Source: Desulfobacterales bacterium (GTDB lineage: Bacteria > Desulfobacterota > Desulfobacteria > Desulfobacterales > Desulfobacteraceae). Taken from it: a stretch of DNA of 9,395 bases. Position 1 is the first letter of the stretch, and each line of letters starts with the position of its first letter. The translations under genes were made by a program, and so were the position numbers. The DNA lies in the NCBI GenBank assembly GCA_022361095.1, contig JAKSBO010001047.1:1-9395 (forward strand), written 5' to 3'. Below are positions 1 through 5,677 of this stretch, piece by piece. A model generated the notes under the pieces. The model worked only from the letters and a program-made list of their open reading frames with translations, ran no database searches and was not told the origin of the DNA.

Positions 1-1
1 A

Positions 2-85
2 AAACCATGTTCCTGTACTTCGGGTTCCGAGGATGCCTGCAGTGTGCCGCTTACGTGTTGCGGCCAGGAAATGAAGAAAAAATAG
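2..85 (+). CDS. Possible C-terminal end of a cysteine-rich protein (5' partial)
   Basis: One plus-strand frame is open from the window edge to a TAG at 83-85. It reads as 27 residues with five cysteines: a PCSC group, a DACS group and a TCCG group, followed by a basic MKKK end. The CxC...C...CC spacing looks like a metal-binding tail. It is loosely reminiscent of the SEC-C zinc motif, but the gap between the cysteine pairs is longer than usual. The other two plus frames are also open here for short distances, so the frame choice rests only on the cysteine pattern. The gene would converge on the lactonase-like gene at 300-1046. The parent protein is unknown. Confidence 0.35.
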   Translation, partial: KPCSCTSGSEDACSVPLTCCGQEMKKK

Positions 86-142
86 CGATTTTGTATTGCC
101 GCGCTTGAAAAGTTAACGGAGTAAAATGGTTAGTCGGTTTGC

Positions 143-160
143 AAGCCCTCTTTGGCTTTT
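143..160 (+). terminator. Weak hairpin with short T-run, possible terminator
   Basis: AAGCC (143-147) and GGCTT (154-158) can form a 5-bp stem around a 6-nt loop, and the sequence ends in TTTT. It lies 58 bases after the putative stop at 85, in the gap between two convergent genes, which is where a terminator is expected. The stem is short and the T-run is interrupted by AA. I see nothing else firm between 86 and 299, apart from a second imperfect stem near 200-234 (GGCTGGCC against GGC-T-CAGCC). Confidence 0.25.
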
Positions 161-299
161 AATTGATTTGATTGACAAAGGGGGCGATTTTTTTGTTGAG
201 GCTGGCCCGACATATCATTTGACAGGCTCAGCCCGCAACAAAGTTTGAAATATCTGATCAACTTATCCAGTCTTTCATATAAAAAAACATTCTATGTGT

Positions 300-1046
300 T
301 TATGCGCCTATGGGGTCGCCGCAGGCAAACCGGGGCTCATGCAGCGGGATAAGAATGTCCGCCTCGGTTTTTACCTGCAGCATAATATCATAGGCCAAAT
401 AGGCATCCACATGGGTTCCCGGCGGGATCACCTCCATTTCCATGCCTCTGATTTCCGGCGGGGGATTGTAATTTTCTTCAATGATGCAAAAGCCGGTGAT
501 GGCCGCTTTCCCCTTTAGGGTATCAATGAATACAGTCAGGCCCCCCTTGGTGTGGACCGGCGTATGTTTGACGGTAATGCCATCAACAATGGCGGTGTCT
601 TCCTTAACTGTCCTGATCTGTCCGTTTTCCTCCACATCCTCGATATAATCCTCCAGGTACCGGTAGTCCAAGGGATGCGGGTTGTGGATGGATTCAAGTT
701 CTTGCTCATGGACGTAAAATATGGCGTTTTCGCACTTATAGTCGTTTTCGCAATGATCATTGTGCAGGTGGGTATGGATCACAATATCAATGTCCTGGGG
801 CGTAAGCCCGTGTTTTTCTAAACCCTGTTCAAAGGTATAAATTTTTCCGTTAATGGCTTGCTCCCTTTGTTCAGACTGGATGGGATTCATTTCGCCGGTG
901 TCCACCAGGATATTTTTGTTCCCGCCCTTGATTACCCAGCAGAAAATGGGAATGGTATACGTTTGGCCCTGTCCGGACTGGTAGGTCATCATACTCTTGT
1001 CAAATACTTTTGTCCCCATGGCAACGGGGTGGATGGTATAGGTCAT
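300..1046 (-). CDS. Metallo-beta-lactamase-fold hydrolase, N-acyl-homoserine-lactonase-like
   Basis: This is a 248-residue cytoplasmic protein with no signal peptide. It carries the metal site of the MBL fold: H93-L-H95-N-D97-H98 (HxHxDH), a downstream H165 in a TPVHTKGG segment, and a late H236 in PLHEP. Order and spacing match AHL lactonases such as AiiA, so it probably hydrolyses a lactone or a related ester using two metal ions. The metal-bridging Asp normally found after a Gly about 22 residues past the third His is absent: the segment is G185-F186-C187. The substrate is therefore uncertain. The ATG at 1046 is preferred because GAGGA lies 5 nt upstream; the frame runs open to an alternative start at 1103 that lacks this support. 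The gene sits 179 bp downstream of the hybrid kinase on the same strand, and co-transcription is possible but not shown. Confidence 0.85.
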   Translation of the reverse strand: MTYTIHPVAMGTKVFDKSMMTYQSGQGQTYTIPIFCWVIKGGNKNILVDTGEMNPIQSEQREQAINGKIYTFEQGLEKHGLTPQDIDIVIHTHLHNDHCENDYKCENAIFYVHEQELESIHNPHPLDYRYLEDYIEDVEENGQIRTVKEDTAIVDGITVKHTPVHTKGGLTVFIDTLKGKAAITGFCIIEENYNPPPEIRGMEMEVIPPGTHVDAYLAYDIMLQVKTEADILIPLHEPRFACGDPIGA

Positions 1047-1051
1047 TATAG

Positions 1052-1056
1052 TCCTC
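1052..1056 (-). promoter_or_regulatory. Ribosome binding site of the lactonase-like gene
   Basis: GAGGA on the minus strand, 5 nt before the ATG at 1046. It decides for this start over the longer reading that begins at 1103. I see no convincing promoter in 1057-1225. Confidence 0.6.
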
Positions 1057-1225
1057 AGTGTATAGCGTTTGAATAACGGCCATGGGCCGAACGGGTTTAT
1101 CAATATTCAGGTTTGACCCACAACAAAATATGGAAGAAGTTTCGCAGCGTATCAGTACATATATATATAAAAGTCATTGATCTGTCTTTTGCATCAGGGC
1201 CGCTTTTGTCCAAACTCGGGTTTGC

Positions 1226-3208
1226 TCAGGTATTAAAAACGGATTCAATTTTTTCCGACAGTTTGGCGATATCAAAGGGTTTTAATAAAAAATCCCGACA
1301 GCCGTTTTCGATCATCTGCCGTATATCTTCTTTGGGCGCAAGCCCGGAACAGACCAGCACCCGGATATTCGGATTTAGATGCCGTACGGCGTTATAGGTC
1401 TGAACCCCGTCCATGCCGGGCATGACGACATCCAGAATCATCAGGTCAATCCCTTTGACATCATTTTGAACAACGGAGACGGCCTGGGCCCCGGCCCCGG
1501 CGACAAGAACCTCGTAACCAAGCGCTTCAAGCATCTCTTTGCAGACCTCTATCACCTCTTTTTCATCATCCACCAAAAGTATCCGGCCTTTGCCCTGAAT
1601 AAGGCGGCTTTGATCTAATGCCGAAGGCCGGACATGATTTGCGGGCGCTCTCTCCTTTGCCGCAGGCAGATAAAACATGAATATACTGCCCTTTCCGGGG
1701 GAGGATTTGACCTGAAAAGTACCCTTATGGGCTTTGATGATCCGGTATGCTGTGGCAAGCCCTAAACCGGTTCCCCGTCCCTGGTCCTTGGTGGTGAAAA
1801 AGGGATCAAATATGCGGGAGAGGATCTCTTTGTCCATGCCCGTCCCGGTGTCTGCCACACAAATCCGGATATAATCTCCGGCCTGGTCAAGACCGATCTT
1901 TTGGGCCTGCTCGTTATCTATGACCACGTTTTGAGATTTTATTGCAATCCGGCCGCCTTTGGGCATGGCGTGCCATGCATTGACAAACAGGTTCATGAGC
2001 ACTTGATTGATCTGAATCTCATCCGCCACTATGGGCCAAAGGTCCTTGTCCAGTTCCTGGCGGATGATGATATCTTTTCTGGTGCGGGCGAACATTTTGG
2101 CTGAGGTCTTAAGCAGATAGTTTATATTCTGTGTGGTAGAGACCTGCCGGCTGTTTTTTCGGGAGAAATTGAGAAGTTGATGGGTCATTTCTGCACCGTT
2201 TTGAACATATTCGTCAATGTTGGACAGGCGCTTATACACCTCTGATTCTCTGTTAAATCCGATTTTAACCAGGGAGGCATATCCTTGTATGCTCATGAGA
2301 ATGTTATTGAAATCATGGGCAATGCCGCAGGCAAACGTACCGATGGCTTCCATTTTTTGGGCCTGGCGAAGCTGGGTCTCAAGCCGCATGCGCTCGGTGA
2401 CATCCCTGGCCACGGCATAAATACCTACGAAATCTTTGACGGATTGTGTGTCCGGCGGGGTCAGAACCGAGGCCTTCATCTCCATAAATGCAAAGGCATA
2501 ATAGGGATCATATCTGTTTTCCTCGACACCGGCTTTTTTAAAGCGTAAATTCAGTGCAATGCTGCAGCCGGGAGATAGCTCGTGGGCGGGCGAACTGGTG
2601 GACTTAAACAGCCGCGGCAGTTTACCGCGGTCATCCTCGTGGAGGATCGCGTCAAAGGGCATGCCTTTCAGTTCCAGGGGTAAATATCCCAGCAGTGTTT
2701 CAAACTGTTGATTGGCAAAAGAGAAATAGAAGTTCTCATCCAGTGTGAAAATCAGATCCGGTGAATTGTCAACCATGTGCTGGTATTTTTTTTCAGAGGC
2801 CTCTAATCGGGCGGCATAGAATTTTTTTTCAGCAATCAGATGCTGCTGGGCAATTCCGTTTTTAACGGTTTTAAGCAGATCCGCAAATTCAAAGGGTTTT
2901 TTCAGGTAATCCCAGGCGCCTTGTTTGAGTGCGGATACTGCAGACTCTACGGAGGCGAATCCGGTCATTATGATGACAAGGACGTCACTGTCCAGCTCAA
3001 ACATTTTAGCCATGGTTGCATATCCATCCATACCGGGCATGGAAATGTCCATCAGCACCAGGTCAAATTTCTGTGTGCTAAACATGTTGACTGCCTGCAG
3101 GCCGTCATAAGCGCAGAAGACGCGGAATCCTTCTTTGGTCAGGCACCTGTGAATGCTTTGGGCAACCCGCTTTTCATCGTCAACGACAAGAATCTGTTCA
3201 GGTTTCAT
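1226..3208 (-). CDS. Soluble hybrid sensor histidine kinase (REC-PAS-HisKA-HATPase-REC)
   Basis: The protein has 660 residues and no membrane segment, so it should be cytoplasmic. Domains in order: an N-terminal receiver (about 5-117; acidic pair in VVDDE, phospho-acceptor D54 in MDISMPG, conserved K104 in LKKPF); a PAS domain with PAC tail (about 140-275); a HisKA dimerisation domain with H298 in GIAHDFNN; a HATPase domain (N-box Asn near 406-410, G1 box DTGTGMD, G2 box GRGTGLGLA near 477-485); and a C-terminal receiver (about 542-658; D593 in LDVVMPG, K643 in LLKPF). All catalytic residues are present. It probably takes input from an upstream kinase through the first receiver and/or from a PAS ligand, and passes phosphate to its own second receiver. 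No DNA-binding domain or separate regulator is visible. An in-frame TTG two codons earlier (3214) is possible, but the ATG at 3208 leads directly into the receiver and is preferred. No strong Shine-Dalgarno is seen. Confidence 0.92.
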   Translation of the reverse strand: MKPEQILVVDDEKRVAQSIHRCLTKEGFRVFCAYDGLQAVNMFSTQKFDLVLMDISMPGMDGYATMAKMFELDSDVLVIIMTGFASVESAVSALKQGAWDYLKKPFEFADLLKTVKNGIAQQHLIAEKKFYAARLEASEKKYQHMVDNSPDLIFTLDENFYFSFANQQFETLLGYLPLELKGMPFDAILHEDDRGKLPRLFKSTSSPAHELSPGCSIALNLRFKKAGVEENRYDPYYAFAFMEMKASVLTPPDTQSVKDFVGIYAVARDVTERMRLETQLRQAQKMEAIGTFACGIAHDFNNILMSIQGYASLVKIGFNRESEVYKRLSNIDEYVQNGAEMTHQLLNFSRKNSRQVSTTQNINYLLKTSAKMFARTRKDIIIRQELDKDLWPIVADEIQINQVLMNLFVNAWHAMPKGGRIAIKSQNVVIDNEQAQKIGLDQAGDYIRICVADTGTGMDKEILSRIFDPFFTTKDQGRGTGLGLATAYRIIKAHKGTFQVKSSPGKGSIFMFYLPAAKERAPANHVRPSALDQSRLIQGKGRILLVDDEKEVIEVCKEMLEALGYEVLVAGAGAQAVSVVQNDVKGIDLMILDVVMPGMDGVQTYNAVRHLNPNIRVLVCSGLAPKEDIRQMIENGCRDFLLKPFDIAKLSEKIESVFNT

Positions 3209-3253
3209 ACTCAAATGAGTTTACACCCTATATCGCTATTCTTTAGCATTATT

Positions 3254-3282
3254 CCACCACTTCAATTGTATTCGACCACCAC
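3254..3282 (-). repeat. Direct repeat GTGGTGG in the kinase leader
   Basis: The heptamer GTGGTGG (minus strand) occurs at 3276-3282 and again at 3254-3260, a period of 22 bp or about two helical turns. Both copies are followed within a few bases by GAATA or AATAA. They lie immediately downstream of the predicted promoter, so they could be paired regulator sites on one face of the helix. No known family is recognised. Confidence 0.35.
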
Positions 3283-3290
3283 CTATATGT

Positions 3291-3320
3291 TGTATAAGAT
3301 GAAGGCCGTAAAGATGTCAA
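3291..3320 (-). promoter_or_regulatory. Sigma70-like promoter for the hybrid kinase
   Basis: On the minus strand there is a perfect TTGACA (3315-3320), an 18-bp spacer and TATACA (3291-3296, 4 of 6 against TATAAT). TTATAC, offset by one base, would give a 17-bp spacer. Transcription would start near 3284, leaving a leader of about 75 nt before the ATG at 3208. Confidence 0.5.
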
Positions 3321-3427
3321 CCTGAACGCTTAAAAACCTTGACAAAAATACACCTCCGACATTTATAAAGACCGGAACGGATAGCCATTTCATTGCGCCC
3401 AAATATGCTCAACCAAAGACAAAAGCC

Positions 3428-3628
3428 TTACTGGATAGGGCCGATTCGCAGTGAATTTGGATGAGGATTGAACCTGTTTTTTTTGTCAATATGCAGCGGG
3501 ACGGCGGGCTCCGCCTCATTGATACGGCTGCAGAGGCAAAGGTCTTCAATTTTTAGAAAACCTTGCCCCGGAACATCCGTTGTATGGAGGGACCACCCTT
3601 TATGGAAAAGTTGTGTCATCATAATCAC
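3428..3628 (-). CDS. Possible small gene overlapping the nifS stop, function unknown
   Basis: A 66-codon minus-strand frame opens with GTG at 3628, overlapping the last codon and TGA stop of nifS by 4 nt, a layout typical of translational coupling. Two ATG codons follow at 3622 and 3619. It ends in TAA. The protein is soluble-looking, with two cysteines spaced CLC in the middle (residues 31-33), several His and Pro residues, and a basic DKKNR stretch. Codon choice resembles the neighbouring genes. I do not recognise the family and see no good Shine-Dalgarno. It could be a real small accessory gene of the Fe-S operon, a decayed gene end, or a chance open frame. Confidence 0.35.
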   Translation of the reverse strand: MIMMTQLFHKGWSLHTTDVPGQGFLKIEDLCLCSRINEAEPAVPLHIDKKNRFNPHPNSLRIGPIQ

Positions 3629-4791
3629 ACAACGCTGCCCGCTTTCCAGAACGGCGACATCTTCCGCAATCTCTCAATGGCCGGGACCAGGGTTTCTACA
3701 ATGGTATCCATTTCCGTTTTGGTATTATAGTGGGACAATGAAAACCGTATGGTGCCGTGTGCTGATTTGAACGGGACCTGCATGGCCATAAGTACATGGG
3801 ATGGATCCAGGGAGCCCGAGGTGCAGGCCGAGCCTGAAGAGGCGCATATGCCGGCCTGGTTCATCAGCATGAGGATGGACTCACCCTCTACGGCATCAAA
3901 GCCGATGGACAGGGTGTTTGGCAGACGGTTGTCCCTGTCCCCGTTCACGGAGGTTGCCGGAATGGCCTCCAAAAGGCGTGTTTCGAGGTAATCCCGGATT
4001 TTGCGAACCTGGTCGCCCATCAGGGGAATATTGGCCTTTGCAAGTTCACAGGCCTTGCCCAGGGCGATGATGGAAGCTGTGTTTTCCGTTCCGCCCCTGC
4101 GGCCCTTTTCCTGGTGCCCGCCAACCAGAAAGGGGGAAAATTTGATGCCTTTTCTGACATAAAGGGCGCCAATCCCCTTGGGTGCATGGATTTTATGTCC
4201 TGACATGGAGAGCATGTCCACACCGGCGGCTTTAACGTCAATGGGGATTTTGCCCGTGGCCTGGACCGCATCTGTATGAAACCAGATGCCTTTTTCCTTT
4301 GCTTTTTGTGCAATTTCGGGAATGGGAAAGATCACCCCGGTTTCATTATTGGCCCACATGACCGATACGATGGCGGTATCATCGGACATGCTGTTATACA
4401 GGGTGTCAAGGTCAAGGCGTCCCTTTTTGTCCACCGGCACAAAGGTCACCTTGTAGCCTTTCTTTTCCTGCAGGTGAAGACAGAGGCTTCTGATGGCCGG
4501 GTGTTCAACTTCAGTGGTGATGATATGTTTTTTTTCAGGAAAAGCGCAGATGGCAGCGTTAATGGCTGCATTATCGCTTTCAGTCCCGCAGGATGTAAAA
4601 ATGATTTCGTCAGGGGCTGCATTGATCAAATCTGCCACCTGCTCCCTGGACTGCTGTACTTTTTTATTTACGGTGTCCGCAAAACCATACATTGAGGAGG
4701 GGTTGCCGAAAAATTGTCTTAGATAGGGCAGCATCTCTTCAATCACTTCGTCTGCCACCCGGGTGGTGGCGTTGTTATCGGTGTAAATCAT
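3625..4791 (-). CDS. nifS: Cysteine desulfurase, NifS type
   Basis: A PLP-dependent enzyme that takes sulfur from L-cysteine as a protein persulfide and delivers it to the scaffold NifU for Fe-S cluster assembly in the cytoplasm. Its 388 residues match the full family length. The family signatures are present: TDNNATT at the N-terminus, ESDN near 71-74, H97 in EVEHPAI, D174 and Q177 of the cofactor pocket in HTDAVQATG, Schiff-base lysine K200 in SGHKIHAPKG, and catalytic cysteine C323 in SSGSACTSGS. The SSGSACTSG loop is of the group I (NifS/IscS) type. The ATG at 4791 has AAGGA (4797-4801) 5 nt upstream. It lies 17 nt after nifU on the same strand, clearly one operon. With no nitrogenase genes in view, a housekeeping role is more likely than a nitrogenase-specific one. 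Confidence 0.96.
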   Translation of the reverse strand: MIYTDNNATTRVADEVIEEMLPYLRQFFGNPSSMYGFADTVNKKVQQSREQVADLINAAPDEIIFTSCGTESDNAAINAAICAFPEKKHIITTEVEHPAIRSLCLHLQEKKGYKVTFVPVDKKGRLDLDTLYNSMSDDTAIVSVMWANNETGVIFPIPEIAQKAKEKGIWFHTDAVQATGKIPIDVKAAGVDMLSMSGHKIHAPKGIGALYVRKGIKFSPFLVGGHQEKGRRGGTENTASIIALGKACELAKANIPLMGDQVRKIRDYLETRLLEAIPATSVNGDRDNRLPNTLSIGFDAVEGESILMLMNQAGICASSGSACTSGSLDPSHVLMAMQVPFKSAHGTIRFSLSHYNTKTEMDTIVETLVPAIERLRKMSPFWKAGSVV

Positions 4792-4808
4792 ATAGGTCCT
4801 TATTTAAA

Positions 4809-5384
4809 TCAATCTGCTGCCGAATATGTTTCCATGGTCTTTTGGACGACCTCTTCAATTCTGTCCAGGCATTTGCCGCAGCCGCCGCCGGCTTTAAGAT
4901 AATTGGTCACATCTTCTGTGGTCTCAAGTCCGTTGGCTTTAACAGCATCAATAATTTCAAGATCCGTTACGTCAAAACATTCACATATCATCTCTCCGGG
5001 CTTTTCAAGGATCTGAATTCCGCGGAAATCGGCGATGGCCTTTTTCAGGGCCGCCTGTCCCATGACAGAACAATGCATTTTTTCTTTGGGCAATCCGCCC
5101 AGGTAATCGGCGATGTCGTCATTGGTGACTTTAGCTGCATCATCCAGGGTCATACCCTTGATGATTTCGGTCAGTGCCGAGGATGACGCTACGGCAGACG
5201 CACACCCAAACGTCATAAAAGATGCGTCAATGATTCTTTCATTTTCGTTTACCTTCAGATACAGCTTAAGTGCATCGCCGCAGTTTAACGAGCCTGTTTC
5301 CCCGATGGCATTGGCACCTTCAAGTTCTCCGACATTCCTTGGTTTTAAGAAATGCTCCATGACTTTTTCTGAATAATTCCACAT
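4809..5384 (-). CDS. nifU: Fe-S cluster scaffold NifU, two-domain form without Nfu
   Basis: The scaffold on which Fe-S clusters are built from NifS-derived sulfur. The 191-residue protein has an IscU-type domain (1-125) with the three cluster cysteines C35, C61 and C105 and the conserved D37 in LNCGDALK. It then has a BFD-like [2Fe-2S] domain (about 130-185) with C134 and C136 in MICECF and C169 and C172 in GGGCGKC. The C-terminal Nfu domain with its CxxC motif, found in the roughly 310-residue NifU of nitrogen fixers, is absent: the protein stops just after the BFD domain. The ATG at 5384 is chosen because AAGGAGA lies 7 nt upstream and the protein then begins at the family N-terminus (MWNYSEKV). 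A longer reading to 5471 would run through the promoter and leader. It is the first gene of the nifU-nifS operon. Confidence 0.94.
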   Translation of the reverse strand: MWNYSEKVMEHFLKPRNVGELEGANAIGETGSLNCGDALKLYLKVNENERIIDASFMTFGCASAVASSSALTEIIKGMTLDDAAKVTNDDIADYLGGLPKEKMHCSVMGQAALKKAIADFRGIQILEKPGEMICECFDVTDLEIIDAVKANGLETTEDVTNYLKAGGGCGKCLDRIEEVVQKTMETYSAAD

Positions 5385-5390
5385 ATATAA

Positions 5391-5397
5391 TCTCCTT
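5391..5397 (-). promoter_or_regulatory. Strong ribosome binding site of nifU
   Basis: AAGGAGA on the minus strand, 6-7 nt before the ATG at 5384. It is the best Shine-Dalgarno in the window and fixes the nifU start. Confidence 0.8.
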
Positions 5398-5406
5398 TTA
5401 CCCCTT

Positions 5407-5424
5407 TTGTCACCCCCGTGACAA
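5407..5424 (-). promoter_or_regulatory. Perfect inverted repeat TTGTCAC-N4-GTGACAA in the nifU leader
   Basis: Two perfect 7-bp arms (5407-5413 and 5418-5424) flank four C or G bases. It lies between the predicted transcription start (about 5437) and the nifU ribosome binding site. It could be a dimeric repressor operator (core TGTCA...TGACA) or an RNA hairpin close to the ribosome binding site. No T-run follows, so it is not an intrinsic terminator. I cannot assign it to a known regulator. Confidence 0.5.
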
Positions 5425-5443
5425 GGTCGGTTTCTTTTTAATG

Positions 5444-5471
5444 AAGATACTACATGGTGGTAGTTTGTCAA
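5444..5471 (-). promoter_or_regulatory. nifU-nifS promoter with an embedded inverted repeat
   Basis: On the minus strand there is a perfect -35 TTGACA (5466-5471), a 16-bp spacer and TATCTT (5444-5449, 4 of 6) as -10. The spacer contains ACTAC-N6-GTAGT (5449-5464), a perfect 5-bp inverted repeat placed where a repressor would block RNA polymerase. Fe-S operons are commonly controlled by IscR/Rrf2 regulators, but this site does not clearly match the published IscR consensus motifs, and no such regulator gene is in the window. Confidence 0.5.
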
Positions 5472-5521
5472 TCAAGCCCGCCAAAATTAAAGAAATTGGT
5501 GGGTGAAACAGTACCGGATGG

Positions 5522-5559
5522 GGCATTGGTCCTGAAAACAGGCTGCCGGACAATATGCC
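5522..5559 (+). promoter_or_regulatory. Imperfect stem-loop at the upstream end of the binding-protein gene
   Basis: GGCAT (5522-5526) pairs with ATGCC (5555-5559) and GTCC (5529-5532) pairs with GGAC (5548-5551), with a mismatch and a bulge between them. Inside, CCTG-AAAA-CAGG (5531-5542) forms an alternative hairpin that shares bases with the GTCC arm. The 3' arm contains the most upstream ATG of the downstream open frame. No T-run follows. It may be a leader structure or chance pairing. Confidence 0.3.
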
Positions 5560-5677
5560 TGCATCCAATCTTGCAAAATGGGAATGTAAGTGTTACGTTC
5601 TATTATTTTTTTATTGCTTTCTAATTGTCACAGCATCCGGGTTCATGGCGCTATTAGAATCATTTATTCATGTAAAC

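Noticed and set aside
1157..1170. Short TA-repeat run near 1160
   Set aside because: It is only a few dinucleotide units in an AT-rich intergenic stretch. No promoter with a matching -35 box could be placed on it.
1211..1224. CAAAC-N4-GTTTG inverted repeat right after the kinase stop
   Set aside because: It has 5-bp arms, low GC and no following T-run on the minus strand. It is too weak to call a terminator.
2840..3325. A 161-codon plus-strand open frame opposite the hybrid kinase start
   Set aside because: It lies antisense to the receiver domain, whose motifs are unmistakable, and its translation shows no family pattern. It is a shadow of the real gene.
4276..5186. Plus-strand open frames of 139 and 164 codons opposite nifS and nifU
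   Set aside because: They are antisense to two fully recognisable genes with intact catalytic motifs and have no supporting start signals.
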